Shown: positions 43,504 through 54,119 of the stretch, piece by piece
Numbering within the stretch: the stretch's first letter is position 1
Layout: the number at the start of each line of letters is the position of its first letter
NCBI RefSeq assembly: GCF_014489575.1
Contig: NZ_CP060789.1
Location: 372,001-436,000, forward strand
From: Tessaracoccus defluvii
GTDB lineage: Bacteria; Actinomycetota; Actinomycetes; Propionibacteriales; Propionibacteriaceae
Direction: 5' to 3'
Length of the DNA: 64,000 nt
Translations under genes and position numbers: made by a program
Notes under the pieces: model-generated
Databases searched by the model: none
What the model was told of the DNA's origin: nothing
The model's input: the letters and a program-made list of their open reading frames with translations, nothing else

Positions 43504-45156
43504 GTGGCTGAGGTAGAGGTCGACGACGCGTCGTGGTGGCGGCACGCGGTCATTTACGAGGTTTACCCGCGCAGCTTCGCCGACAGCGACGGCGACGGGA
43601 TCGGCGACCTTGCCGGGGTGCGCGCGGCGCTGCCGTACCTGGTCTCCCTCGGCGTGGACGCCCTGTGGTTCACGCCGTGGTACGCGTCACCGCTGATCGA
43701 CGGCGGCTACGACGTGGCCGACTATCGAGTCATTCACCCCGAACTCGGCACGCTGCGGGAGGCGGAACTGCTGATCGCCGAGGCCTCCGAGCACGGCATC
43801 CGCACGATCGTCGACGTCGTGCCCAACCACGTCTCCTCCGCCCACAATTGGTTCCAGGAGGCCCTCGTGGCAGGACCGGGCTCGGCGGCCCGTGAGCGAT
43901 TCTGGTTCCGGGACGGCGGCGGCCGCGGCGAGATCCCGCCCAATCAGTGGCCCTCGAACTTCCACGGGCCGACCTGGAGCAGAGTCGTGGAGGCGGACGG
44001 ACGCCCCGGCCAGTGGTATCTGCATCTGTTCACGCCGGAGCAACCCGACCTGAACTGGACGAACCCCGGGGTGTGGGAGGAGCACGAGTCGGTACTGCGC
44101 TTCTGGTTCGACCGTGGGGTTGCAGGCATCCGCGTCGACTCGGCCGCGCTGCTGATCAAGGACCCCGGCCTCGCGGACATCGTCGACGAGTACCCGCCCG
44201 GTCAACATCCCAACACGGACCGGGACCAGGTGCACGACGTCTACCGCAGTTGGAGGCGGGTGGCCAACAGCTACCGCGGAACCAGGGTGCTGGTGGGGGA
44301 GGTCTGGCTGCCCGACGCGACCCGGTTCGCCAACTACCTGCGCGACGACGAGATGCACACTGCCTTTAACTTTGACTTCATGATCCGACCCTGGGACGCC
44401 GGCCAGTTCCGCGAGTCGATCGACGACACCCTTTCCGCCCACGCGCTCGTCGGCGCGCCCTCGACGTGGGTGCTGTCGAACCACGACATCACCCGGCCCG
44501 TCACCAGGTACGGCCGCGAGAAGTCCGGCTTCTCGTTCGCCGACAAGAGGTTCGGTGAGCCGACCGACCTCGCCCTCGGTCACCGCAGGGCAAGGGCCGC
44601 TGCGCTGCTCACGGCCGCGCTGCCGGGATCGCTCTACATATATCAGGGAGACGAGCTCGGCCTTCCGGAGGTCGAGGACATGCCCGACGGGGCGCGCAGG
44701 GATCCGATGTACCTGCTCTCCGGCGGCAAGGACCCGGGCCGCGACGGTTGCCGGGTGCCGCTGCCCTGGCGCGCCGGGGCCCCCAATGTCGGGTTCTCCC
44801 CCGTCGAGGTGGCGACGTGGTTGCCCCAGCCAGCATGGTGGGCGGACTATGCCGTCGACGGCCAGGTCGCTGACCCCGGGTCGATGCTCAACCTGTACCG
44901 AACGGCCCTCGCGCTGCGACGCTCCGTCCCTGGCCTTGCCTGCGAGCAGTTCTCCTGGATCGACTCCGATCCCGGCGTGCTCGCCTTCACCCGGGGAACC
45001 GGTGCCGACACCGTCACGTGTCTGGTCAACATGAGCGGCTCTCCGGTCGCATTGCCGGAGTCCGCCCCCATTCTGCTGGCCAGTGGCGCGTTGCGTCACG
45101 GCCACCTCGAGCCAGATAACGCCGTCTGGCTCGCCCACAACCCGAAGGAGAAGTGA
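43504..45156 (+). CDS. Alpha-glucosidase, GH13 (oligo-1,6-glucosidase/trehalose-6-P hydrolase type)
   Basis: Cytosolic hydrolase of alpha-linked glucosides, 550 aa, no signal peptide. GH13 regions: AVIYEVYPRSFADSDGDG at the start, DVVPNHVSSAH (region I), GIRVDSAALLIKD with the nucleophile Asp (II), VGEVWLPDA with the acid Glu (III) and VLSNHDITRP (IV). The GTG at 43504 follows AGGATGG. The next gene, a sugar-binding lipoprotein, overlaps or nearly abuts its stop. The exact substrate (maltose, isomaltose, sucrose, trehalose) cannot be fixed by eye. Confidence 0.92.
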   Translation: MAEVEVDDASWWRHAVIYEVYPRSFADSDGDGIGDLAGVRAALPYLVSLGVDALWFTPWYASPLIDGGYDVADYRVIHPELGTLREAELLIAEASEHGIRTIVDVVPNHVSSAHNWFQEALVAGPGSAARERFWFRDGGGRGEIPPNQWPSNFHGPTWSRVVEADGRPGQWYLHLFTPEQPDLNWTNPGVWEEHESVLRFWFDRGVAGIRVDSAALLIKDPGLADIVDEYPPGQHPNTDRDQVHDVYRSWRRVANSYRGTRVLVGEVWLPDATRFANYLRDDEMHTAFNFDFMIRPWDAGQFRESIDDTLSAHALVGAPSTWVLSNHDITRPVTRYGREKSGFSFADKRFGEPTDLALGHRRARAAALLTAALPGSLYIYQGDELGLPEVEDMPDGARRDPMYLLSGGKDPGRDGCRVPLPWRAGAPNVGFSPVEVATWLPQPAWWADYAVDGQVADPGSMLNLYRTALALRRSVPGLACEQFSWIDSDPGVLAFTRGTGADTVTCLVNMSGSPVALPESAPILLASGALRHGHLEPDNAVWLAHNPKEK

Positions 45157-45161
45157 GTTTC

Positions 45162-46580
45162 ATGACATCGACCCGAGGCGGCATCGCCGCACTCGTGGCA
45201 GCGTTCGTGGGCGCAGGCGCCCTCATCGGCTGCTCAGCCCAGACCCCGGCCGGCCCCACGGATGCGCCGAGCGGCTCGCCCGGCGGCACGGCAACCGCCG
45301 CGGAGCAGGTCACTTTGCGCGTGGTCTCTCTGCTTCCCGGCTCGGAACAGGCCGCGATCGACGCCTTCAACGCCCAGGTGGCCGAGTTCGAGGCCGCCAA
45401 TCCGGGGATCGACATCGTCCCCGAGGAGTACGAGTGGAAGGCAACAACGTTCGCGGCCCAGCTCGCGGGCGGCACTCTTCCTCACGTCTTCGAGATCCCG
45501 TTCACCGACGGCAAGACGCTGATCGAGAACAAGCAGATCGCCGAGCTCGATGCCCAGTTCCAGACCCTGCCGTACGCCTCGAAGTTCAACGAGTCGCTGC
45601 TCGCGGCCGGCAAAGGCCCGGACGGCAAGGTCTACGCCATCCCAGCCAAGAACGTCTACGGAGTCGGCCTGCACATCAACCGCGACCTGTTCACGTCGGC
45701 GGGGCTCGACCCCGACAAGCCGCCGACGACCTGGACCGAGGTCCGCGAGGCGGCCAGGAAGATCGCCGAGGCCAATCCAGGGGTCGCCGGTTACATGCAG
45801 ATGACCCAGAACAATACGGGCGGGTGGCAGCTGGTCGCCAACACCTTCGCCCACGGCGGCCGGGTCCAGACCCTCAACGCCGACGGCACCGCGACCTCGA
45901 CGCTAGACAACGAGGGCACGAAGGCCGCACTGCAGATGCTCAAGGACATGCGCTGGGCCGACAACTCGATGGGCTCCAACTTCATGTTCGACTGGGGCAG
46001 CATCAACCAGGCCTTCGCCGCAGGCCAGGTCGGCATGTTCACCTCCGGCTCCGACGTCTACACCTCGATGGTGCAGACCAACGGCCTGAATCCGGAGATG
46101 TACGGCCTCGGCGCCATGCCGCAGGAGGGCGAGGACGCGGGAGTCCTCACCGGCGGCACCCTCGTGGCGATGCCCGCCTCGGCGACCGACGCAGAGAAGG
46201 ACGCGGCCATCAAGTGGATCGACTTCTTCTACCTGGCCAAACTGATTGACAAGGACAGGGCCATCGCCGACGCAAAGACGCTGGTCGCCAACAACCAGCC
46301 CGTCGGAACCCCTGTTCTGCCGATGTTCAACCGAGCCCAGTACGAGGAGAACCAGTCGTGGATCAAGGAGTTCATCAACCTGCCGCTCGACCAGATGAAG
46401 GGCTACACGTCGACGATGTTCGACCTCAACCTGGTGGGTGAGCCGAGCCAGAAGACGCAGGAGATCTACGCCCTGCTCGACCCCGTCGTGCAGGCCGTGC
46501 TCACTGACAAGGATGCGGACATCGACAAGCTCCTCGCCGATGTGAACAAGCAGGCGCAGGCGCTGCTCGACGCCAAGTGA
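45162..46580 (+). CDS. ABC sugar-binding lipoprotein
   Basis: Family 1 solute-binding protein, 472 aa. Signal peptide with lipobox ALIGCS (Cys near residue 24), then a Pro/Gly/Thr linker and the binding domain (VTLRVVSLLPGSEQAAIDAF). The ATG at 45162 is preferred because AAGGAG lies 11 bases upstream. The GTG at 45153, overlapping the GH13 stop, would be too close. Likely imports the alpha-glucoside cleaved by the GH13 enzyme. Confidence 0.92.
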   Translation: MTSTRGGIAALVAAFVGAGALIGCSAQTPAGPTDAPSGSPGGTATAAEQVTLRVVSLLPGSEQAAIDAFNAQVAEFEAANPGIDIVPEEYEWKATTFAAQLAGGTLPHVFEIPFTDGKTLIENKQIAELDAQFQTLPYASKFNESLLAAGKGPDGKVYAIPAKNVYGVGLHINRDLFTSAGLDPDKPPTTWTEVREAARKIAEANPGVAGYMQMTQNNTGGWQLVANTFAHGGRVQTLNADGTATSTLDNEGTKAALQMLKDMRWADNSMGSNFMFDWGSINQAFAAGQVGMFTSGSDVYTSMVQTNGLNPEMYGLGAMPQEGEDAGVLTGGTLVAMPASATDAEKDAAIKWIDFFYLAKLIDKDRAIADAKTLVANNQPVGTPVLPMFNRAQYEENQSWIKEFINLPLDQMKGYTSTMFDLNLVGEPSQKTQEIYALLDPVVQAVLTDKDADIDKLLADVNKQAQALLDAK

Positions 46581-46587
46581 CACAGAG

Positions 46588-46617
46588 GTGGGGTGCCGCG
46601 GGAACCCGGCACCCCAC
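46588..46617 (+). repeat. Hairpin between binding protein and permease genes
   Basis: An 11-bp perfect stem (46588-46598 with 46607-46617) and an 8-base loop, directly after the lipoprotein stop and without a T run. Same position as the hairpin at 10356-10385 in the other sugar operon. Confidence 0.75.
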
Positions 46618-46644
46618 TCGACCGACATCCAGGAGTGAATCCAC

Positions 46645-47575
46645 GTGACAACCACGGCTTCCAGGCCTAGGAAAGGCATCGTCTCCCGCAGCAGAGGTTG
46701 GGTGAGCAGCGGCGGAGCGAGCACCCTGTTCTTCGCGCTCCCGCTGCTGCTCATCTTTGGGATCTTCTCGTGGCTGCCGATCGTGCGGTCGGTGATCATG
46801 AGCGTCCAGAGGACGAACCTGGTCGATCCGGCCGTGTTCGTCGGCCTCGACAACTTCGCCTACGTCCTGAATGATCCGCTCCTCGCTGTCGCCGTCCGAA
46901 ACACCCTGTACTTCGCGTTTCTGGCTCTGCTCATCGGTTTCCCGATCCCGCTCGTCGTGGCCGTTCTGATGAGCGAGGTTCGGAGGGGAAGGGAATCTAC
47001 TCGGCGCTGGCGTACCTTCCCGTCGTCGTTCCCCCGGTCGTCGCCGTACTGCTGTGGAAGTTCTTCTACGACGGGAGCCCCACTGGGGTGTTCAACACGA
47101 TCCTCGGCTGGGTGGGTCTCGGCCCGTTCCCCTGGTACCAGGACGCAGGCTGGGCCATGCCGTCGCTCGTCCTCGCCGCCACGTGGGCGGGGGCCGGCGG
47201 CACGATCATCATCTACCTTGCAGCGCTGACCGGTGTCCCCCCGGAACTCTACGAAGCCGCCGAGATGGACGGAGCCGGCATCTGGCACAAGATATGGCAC
47301 GTCACGCTGCCCCAGTTGCGTGGCGTCATCTACATCACCCTCATCCTCCAGATCATCGCCACCGCACAGGTGTTCCTCGAGCCCTACCTGTTCACCGGGG
47401 TGGCCCTGCCCACGCCACCATCACCGTCCTGCTACTGATCTACAACTACGCGTTCGCGACAAGCCTCGGCGGCAACTACGGCGCCGCGACCGCCCTGTCG
47501 CTCATGCTGGCCGCCTTCCTCGCGGTGTTCTCCCTCATCTACTTCCGACTCACGAGATCCTGGAGCGGGTCATGA
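46645..47575 (+). CDS. Sugar ABC transporter permease, MalF type (two frameshifts)
   Basis: Six-helix channel subunit, 310 aa after repair. First helix LFFALPLLLIFGIFSWLPIV; EAA loop LYEAAEMDGAGIWHKIWHVT. Frame breaks at the G run 46985-46988 and at 47397-47400, each lacking one G. Repair restores GIYSALAYLPVVVPPVVAVL and the conserved FTGGGPAHATITVLLL. The GTG at 46645 follows AGGAG. The stop overlaps the next ATG (ATGA). Confidence 0.9.
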
Positions 47576-48467
47576 AGACGCGCAGTGCCCCCGTCCAGCG
47601 CGGCATCGTCTCATCGGCAGACTGGCGCAGGCCGCTGGTCAGGGCCGGCCTCGGCGGCGCCCACGGAGTCCTGCTCCTCCTCCTGGTGATCGCAGGCCTC
47701 GGGCCGATGCTGCTGCTCGCGAAGTTCGCCGTCACCCCCACGCAGGACATCCTCCGGACGCCCCTCGCGCTGTTCCCGAACGGGCTCAAGTTCGACAACC
47801 TGGAGCAGGCCTGGAACCGGGTCCAGATCAGCCGCTACTTCCTGAACACCGTGTGGCTGGCGCTGGGTGCCTGGGCCTCGCAGGTGATCGTCGCCACCAC
47901 GGGCGGCTACGTGCTGTCGGTGCTGCGGCCGAAGTACGGCCGCGCGCTGCACGCAATGGTCCTTGCGACTCTGTTCGTGCCGGCCGTCGTGCTCCTTATT
48001 CCGCTGTACCTGACGGTGCTCGACCCACCGCTGCTCGGGGTGTCGCTGATCAACACCTTCTGGGCCGTCTGGCTACCCGCGGGTGCCAGCGCCTTCAACG
48101 TCGTGCTCGTCGCCCGCTTCTTTGACAGCCTGCCCCGGGAGGTTTTCGAGGCCGCCCGGGTGGACGGTGCCGGCAACTTCCGGTTGTTCTGGTCCATCGT
48201 CCTCCCGATGTCGAAGCCGATCCTCGGGTCGTCAGCGTGTTTGCGATCATCGCGAGCTGGAAGGACTTCCTCTGGCCCATGCTCGTGTTGAAGGACCCGA
48301 CGATCCAGCCGCTGTCGGTCAGGCTCCCCGCGATCGCGGGATCGGTCGACCTCGGCGTCTTCCTGGCGTCGCTCGCGATCGCGACCCTGATCCCCGTCGT
48401 CCTCTTCCTCGGGTTCCAGCGACTCTTCCTCAGCGGGGCCGGGATGGGGGGCGCGGTCAAGGGCTAG
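47572..48467 (+). CDS. Sugar ABC transporter permease, MalG type (frameshifted)
   Basis: Second channel subunit, 298 aa after repair. EAA loop FEAARVDGAGNFRLFWSIVL near residue 200. The frame breaks at 48226-48228 (three G, four expected), rejoining at VVSVFAIIASWKDFLWPM. The end FQRLFLSGAGMGGAVKG is family-typical. No ATPase gene follows, again implying a shared MsiK-like subunit. Its end faces the holin-like gene seven bases away. Confidence 0.9.
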
Positions 48468-48473
48468 CGCCGG

Positions 48474-48860
48474 TCACGCCTCCTCGCGCCGGCCCTGCCC
48501 GAGCAGGCCCCCGAGGAGGGCGCCCACGACCGAGATGATCACCGAGCCGAACACGGCCGCCCAGAAGCCGTCCACGTGGAAGCCGAGCCCCACCACGCCC
48601 GCGAACCACGAGGTCAGTGCGAGCATGGCCGCGTTGATCACGAGCAGGAAGATGCCGAGCGTGAGCACGATGAGGCAGGCGCTCAGCACCTGCATGATCG
48701 GCTTGACGACGGCGTTGACGATGCCGAAGATCACGGCGACCCCGAGCAGGGTCAGCGCCTGCGAGGTGCGATCGGTGTCGGTCAGGGTGATGCCGGGCAC
48801 GATCCACACCGCGACAGCGGTCGCGAGGGCGGTGACGACGAGGCGCAGGAGGAACTTCAT
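48474..48860 (-). CDS. Small membrane protein, phage-holin-4 superfamily (YvlD type)
   Basis: 128 aa with four hydrophobic helices and the family signature IFGIVNAVVKPIMQVLSACL near residue 50, then LGFHVDGFWAAVFGSVIISV. Proteins of this family are common in bacterial genomes and mostly unrelated to phage lysis. Function unknown. The ATG at 48860 follows AGGAGGA-like sequence. Stands alone, divergent from the ATPase/FtsX gene. Confidence 0.88.
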   Translation of the reverse strand: MKFLLRLVVTALATAVAVWIVPGITLTDTDRTSQALTLLGVAVIFGIVNAVVKPIMQVLSACLIVLTLGIFLLVINAAMLALTSWFAGVVGLGFHVDGFWAAVFGSVIISVVGALLGGLLGQGRREEA

Positions 48861-48995
48861 GTCACCAGAATGCCATCCGACGACAGCGGGCTCCGCTGGA
48901 AGGGGGAGACGGGCCCCGGCAACCGCGCGTTTGCCCGACGACCGTAGGCTTGTCCTGGTCGGACGCGACTCTACGGCCGGCGGAATGGGGATGCG

Positions 48996-51900
48996 GTGCT
49001 GGAGGTCAGGAACGTCTCGAAGACGTACACGACCGGCGACTTCACGCAGGTCGCCCTCAACGACGTCTCCATCGCCTTCCGCGACAACGAGTTCGTCGCC
49101 ATCCTCGGCCCCTCCGGTTCGGGCAAGACCACTCTGCTGAACGTGGTCGGCGGCCTCGACCACTACGACTCGGGCAACCTGATCATCGACGGCGTGGAGA
49201 CGTCCCGCTACAAGGACCGGGACTGGGACACCTACCGGAACAACCGGATCGGGTTCGTCTTCCAGAGCTACAACCTGATCCCGCACCAGAGCGTGCTCGC
49301 CAACGTCGAGCTCGCGCTCACCCTCGCCGGCGTCTCGCCGGGGGAGCGCCGCCGCCGCGCCGTCGAGGCGCTGACGGAGGTGGGCCTGGCGGACCACATC
49401 CACAAGCGGCCCAACCAGCTCTCCGGCGGCCAGATGCAGCGCGTGGCGATCGCCAGGGCCCTGGTCAACGATCCGGAGATCCTGCTCGCCGACGAGCCGA
49501 CCGGTGCCCTCGACTCGACCACCAGCGTCCAGATCATGGGGCTCCTCACCAGCATCGCCCGGGACCGGCTGGTCATCATGGTCACGCACAACCCCGAACT
49601 CGCGGAGGAGTACGCGACCCGCATCGTCTCCCTCCGCGACGGTGTGATCTCGGAGGACACCCATCCCTTCGAACCTACGCCGGCGGCCGCGTCGGGCAGG
49701 TCCCCTGGGCGCCGGACCAGCATGTCGTTCCTGACGGCCATCGCCCTGTCGTTCAACAACCTCATGACGAAGAAGGGCCGCACACTGATGACGTCCTTCG
49801 CGGGCAGCATCGGCATCATCGGCATCGCCGCGATCCTCGCGCTCGCCAACGGGGTCCAGGCGTACATCAAGGGGGTCGAGGAGGACACCTTGTCGATGTA
49901 CCCCCTGTCCATCCAGAAGCAGGGCTTCGACGTCGGCTCCCTGCTGGCCGCGTCCGCGGGCCTCATGGAGGAACGGGCGAACGGCGACCGCGACGGCGAG
50001 GTCCACGAGGTGGACATGGTCTCGAGCATGTTCGGCGGCATCGGCACCAACGACCTGCGCTCCCTGCGGACCTGGCTCGACAGCGGCGACGCCGGCCTCG
50101 ACGACTACGTCAACGCCATCGAGTACTCCTACGACGTCACCCCACAGATCTTCGCCGCCGACACCGCTGACGGCCCCAGACAGATCAACCCGGACAACTC
50201 GCTCGCGGCCCTGGGGTTCCAGGCCGGGGAGGCGAGCAGCCTCATGGGGCGGCGGGAAGCACCAACGTGTTCCGGGAGCTCGTGAGCGACCTGTCGCTCG
50301 TCGACACGCAGTACGAGGTGCTGGCCGGCGACTGGCCCACCTCCGCCGACGAGACGGTCGTGGTCCTCAGCGGGGACAACGGCATCAGCGATCTGACGCT
50401 CTACGCGATGGGGCTGCGCGACCCTGCCGAGCTGGACGCCATGGTCGAGCAGGTGATCAACGAGGAACCCGTCACGACCCCCGGGGATAAGCTCACGTTG
50501 ACGTACGACCAGCTCATGGACGTCACCTTCCGGCTCGTGCACGCCACCGACCGCTACACCTACGACGACGCCTACGACGTGTGGACCGACCGCAGCAGCG
50601 ACACGGCCTTCATGACCGGGCTGGTCGACGGTGGAGAACCGCTCCGCGTGGTGGGCGTGGTGCGTCCCTCCGGTGACAATGCCGTGTTGCAGCCGGGCAT
50701 CTACTACACGCCCGAGCTGACGCACCACATCATGGAGCGCGCCGCCGGCACCGACATCGTCGCCGCCCAGCTCGACCACCGCGACATCAACGTCTTCTCC
50801 GGACGCAGCTTCGCCGACGACACGGCCGAGACCGACCTCGACCTGGCCTCCCTGATCTCCATCGACGAGGAGGCCATCACCAAGGCCTTCACCTTCGACG
50901 AGTCGAAGCTCCACCTCGACCTGTCCGGCCTCGGGGATCTGGACATGCCCAGCCTCGAGCTGGATCCGGCCGACCTGCCCGCGCTCGACCTGGAGTCGGT
51001 GCTGGCGGGCCTCGACCTGACGACGCTCGTCGTCCCACCCGACAACCTCGACGCCGACCTGGGGCAGTCGACGGAGGTGGTGACGCAGATCGTCACCGCC
51101 TACCTCGCCTACGCGGCCGACAACGGTCTCGACCCGGCCGACACCGCCACCAACTTCCCCATCTTCCTCGCCACGCCCGAGGCCCAGGCCCTGTTGACCG
51201 GGGGAGGGGACGGCGCCGAATCGGGGCTGGTCACCACGCTGGTCACTGGCTACCTGGCCCACATCGCCGCCAACGGTCTCGACCCCGAGAACGTGGAAGG
51301 CAGCTTCGAGTCCTATCTCGCCTCGGAGGCCGGACAGGCGCTGCAGGCCGAGGCGATGGGGCTGATCGACCTCAGCTCCGTCGAGACCCAGTTGCAGTCG
51401 GCGATCGGCGCCTACATGAACCAGGTCATGGGCACGCTGTCCACGAAGCTGGCCACGCAGGTGGGCGGCGCGTTGCAGAGCCAGATCTCCGCCCAGCTCG
51501 AGGGCGCCATGTCGCAACTGACGACGCAGATGTCGGACGCCATGGGCATCGATGAGGCCGCCTTCGCCGACGCATTCCAGCTGAACCGCAACCAGGACGA
51601 GCTCACGCAGCTGCTCATGTCCATGGCGACGACACGGACCGCGTCGGTCGAGGGGAACCTGCGCACCCTGGGCTACGCGGACCTCGCCGAACCGTCCGCC
51701 ATCCAGATCTACCCGATCGACTTCGAGGGCAAGGAAGAGGTCATCGCCGCCCTCGACCGGTACAACGCGGACGCGACCGCCGCCGGAGACGAGGACCGGG
51801 TCATCACGTACACCGACCTGGTCGGTGCGCTGATGGGGTCCGTGACCGACATCATCAACATGGTCAGCTACGTGCTCGTGGCCTTCGTCGCCATCTCGCT

Positions 51901-52264
51901 CATCGTCAGCTCCATCATGATCGGCGTGATCACCTACATCTCGGTGCTGGAACGCAAGAAGGAGATCGGGATCCTGCGCTCGATCGGTGCCAGCAAGCGG
52001 GACATCCGCACCGTCTTCAACGCCGAGACCCTCATCGTCGGCTTCGTCGCCGGCGCGCTCGGCGTCACCATCACGTTCCTGCTCACCATCCCGGCCAACG
52101 CCATCGTCTACGCCAACTTCGACGTCGCGAACGTCGCGCAGCTTCCCTGGCAGGCGGCGCTGATCCTGGTCGCCATCTCGATGGCGTTGACGGCTCTCGC
52201 CGGTCTGATCCCCTCGTCGGCGGCGTCACGCAAGGACCCCGTCGAGGCGCTGCGAAGCGAGTAG
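48996..52264 (+). CDS. ABC ATPase fused to an FtsX/MacB-type permease (frameshifted)
   Basis: 1089 aa after repair. The ATPase (residues 1-225) has GPSGSGKTTLLN, signature QLSGGQMQRVAIARAL and EILLADEPTGALDS, all of the MacB/LolD type. A membrane helix follows near residue 265, then an outside domain of about 650 residues and three C-terminal helices with the FtsX motif EIGILRSIGASKRDIRTVFN. This layout usually acts in mechanotransmission or export of peptides or lipids, not import. The outside part has long amphipathic helices and a duplicated 50-residue unit. The frame breaks at 50246-50249 (one G missing; LMGAAGSTNVF after repair). Substrate unknown. Confidence 0.88.
51077..51346 (+). repeat. 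Duplicated 50-residue unit in the FtsX-fusion outside domain
   Basis: Two coding repeats 150 bases apart. Each begins VTxxVTxYLAxxAxNGLDP and ends with LAxxxAQALL or LASEAGQALQ. They are divergent in DNA but clearly related in protein. Confidence 0.75.
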
Positions 52265-52467
52265 TGGCGGCGATTTTCTCGCTCAGACCGGTTGGGATAG
52301 ACTGACCCAGTTGCCTTGGGACTGTGCCCCTTCGGGGGACCTCTCCCGGGTGATGACCAAGGCCCCCTCTCTCTTGAGCTGGGGGTTGCCTCCTGGCAGA
52401 ATCCAGGGGGTTCGTTTCTAGTTTCACAAGGCCTGATATCTGGGAACCGGTGGAGCAAGGAGAAGGA
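52265..52467 (+). promoter_or_regulatory. Leader and promoter region of the spc operon
   Basis: A TAGACT at 52298-52303 is the likely -10; its -35 is poor. The 160-base leader holds a CCCC-TTCG-GGGG hairpin (52327-52338), a very stable tetraloop type, and further C-rich/G-rich pairing segments (about 52362-52410). The ribosome binding site AAGGAGAAGGA precedes rplN. Confidence 0.45.
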
Positions 52468-52836
52468 ATGATCCAGCAGGAGTCGCGGCTCAAGGTCGCC
52501 GACAACACTGGTGCGAAGGAAATCCTCTGCATCCGTGTTCTCGGTGGCACCAAGCGCCGCTATGCCTACCTCGGCGACACCATCGTCGCCACCGTCAAGG
52601 ACGCGATCCCTGGCGGCAACGTCAAGAAGGGCGATGTGGTCAAGGCCGTCATCGTCCGTAGCGCCAAGGAACGTCGCCGCGCCGACGGTTCCTACATCAA
52701 GTTCGATGAGAACGCGGCCGTGATCCTGAAGAACGACGGGGAGCCCCGCGGCACCCGCATCTTCGGTCCCGTGGCCCGCGAGCTGCGCGAGAAGAAGTTC
52801 ATGCGCATCATCTCGCTCGCCCCGGAGGTGATCTGA
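52468..52836 (+). CDS. rplN: 50S ribosomal protein L14
   Basis: Intersubunit-bridge protein. It is 122 aa starting [20 protein letters not shown], the family consensus. The upstream in-frame ATG at 52450 is unlikely given the strong site before 52468. First gene of the spc operon. Confidence 0.98.
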   Translation: MIQQESRLKVADNTGAKEILCIRVLGGTKRRYAYLGDTIVATVKDAIPGGNVKKGDVVKAVIVRSAKERRRADGSYIKFDENAAVILKNDGEPRGTRIFGPVARELREKKFMRIISLAPEVI

Positions 52837-52837
52837 C

Positions 52838-53215
52838 ATGGCAGGCATGTCCATCAAGAAGGGTGATCTCGTCCGCGTGATCGCCGGTGACCGTGACGAC
52901 CGCGGCAAGACCGCCGAGGTCATCGCCGTCAACGTCGAGAAGCAGACCGTCACCGTCCAGGGCATCAACCTGGTCAAGAAGCACCGTCGCGAGCAGCAGA
53001 CGGCCAACGGCCGCAAGATCGAGGGTGGCATCATCACCGTCGAGGCCCCGATCCACGTGAGCAACGTGCAGCTCGTGGTCAAGGTCGACGGCAAGGAGGT
53101 CGTCACGCGCGTGCGTCACGACCGTGTCGAGGTCACCAAGCGTCGCCCCGACGGCTCCGAGTACAAGACGACCCGTTCGGTGCGCATCGCCGTCAAGACC
53201 GGCAAGGAGATCTGA
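52838..53215 (+). CDS. rplX: 50S ribosomal protein L24
   Basis: Assembly-initiator protein with a KOW motif ([20 protein letters not shown]). It is 125 aa. ATG 52838 is one base after rplN; ATG 52847 is an alternative. It overlaps rplE by one base. Confidence 0.97.
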   Translation: MAGMSIKKGDLVRVIAGDRDDRGKTAEVIAVNVEKQTVTVQGINLVKKHRREQQTANGRKIEGGIITVEAPIHVSNVQLVVKVDGKEVVTRVRHDRVEVTKRRPDGSEYKTTRSVRIAVKTGKEI

Positions 53216-53844
53216 TGACCGAGACTGCCACCAGGACCCTTCCCCGCCTCAAGGCGAAGTACCGCGAGACGATCGTTCCTGCGCTGCAGGACGAGTTCGC
53301 GTACGCCAACGTCATGCAGATCCCCAACCTGACCAAGATCGTGGTCAACATGGGTGTCGGCGAGGCCGCGCGTGACTCGAAGATCATCGAGGGCGCCATC
53401 AAGGACCTCACCGCGATCACCGGCCAGAAGCCGTCCGTGACCAAGGCCCGCAAGTCGATCGCCCAGTTCAAGCTGCGTGAGGGCCAGCCCATCGGCTGCC
53501 ACGTCACGCTGCGTGGCGACCGCATGTGGGAGTTCGCGGATCGTCTGCTGACGCTCGCGCTGCCCCGTATCCGTGACTTCCGCGGCCTCAACGGCAGCCA
53601 GTTCGACGGCAAGGGCAACTACACCTTCGGTCTCTCGGAGCAGGTCATGTTCCTCGAGATCGACCAGGACCGCATCGACCGGGTGCGCGGCATGGACATC
53701 ACCTTCGTCACCTCGGCTGAGAACGACGACGAGGGTCGCGCCCTGCTCAAGCACCTCGGCTTCCCCTTCAAGGCGGTCGACGACCCCAAGAAGCAGAAGG
53801 TGAAGCGCGGTCCCGCGTACTACGCCAAGAAGAAGAAGAAGTGA
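53215..53844 (+). CDS. rplE: 50S ribosomal protein L5
   Basis: Binds 5S rRNA and forms the central protuberance. It is 209 aa with [20 protein letters not shown] and [20 protein letters not shown]. The C-terminus is lysine-rich (YAKKKKK). Complete. Confidence 0.98.
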   Translation: MTETATRTLPRLKAKYRETIVPALQDEFAYANVMQIPNLTKIVVNMGVGEAARDSKIIEGAIKDLTAITGQKPSVTKARKSIAQFKLREGQPIGCHVTLRGDRMWEFADRLLTLALPRIRDFRGLNGSQFDGKGNYTFGLSEQVMFLEIDQDRIDRVRGMDITFVTSAENDDEGRALLKHLGFPFKAVDDPKKQKVKRGPAYYAKKKKK

Positions 53845-53852
53845 GCTGAGAG

Positions 53853-54038
53853 ATGGCAAAGACAGCGCTCAAGGTCAAGCAGGCCCGCAAGCCGAAGTTC
53901 GGTGTGCGCGCCTACACCCGCTGCCAGAAGTGCGGCCGACCCCACTCGGTCTACCGCAAGTTTGGTCTCTGCCGTGTCTGCCTGCGCGAAATGGCCCATG
54001 CCGGCGAACTGCCCGGCGTGACCAAGTCGTCCTGGTGA
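53853..54038 (+). CDS. rpsN: 30S ribosomal protein S14, zinc-binding type Z
   Basis: 61 aa with four zinc cysteines in [12 protein letters not shown] and [11 protein letters not shown]. The short zinc type is standard in the spc operon of actinobacteria, where a second zinc-free S14 may exist elsewhere. Ends [11 protein letters not shown]. Confidence 0.98.
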   Translation: MAKTALKVKQARKPKFGVRAYTRCQKCGRPHSVYRKFGLCRVCLREMAHAGELPGVTKSSW

Positions 54039-54119
54039 TCCGAGCCCCACGAACATTCATCAACTAACACCAGGTCCGGCTCCGGCCGGAAACCGGTGTG
54101 AGAAAGAGGCAACAAAGTC

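Noticed and set aside
48474..48860. Prophage remnant because of the holin-like protein
   Set aside because: This YvlD-type family is chromosomal in many bacteria, and no other phage gene, attachment site or integrase is visible.
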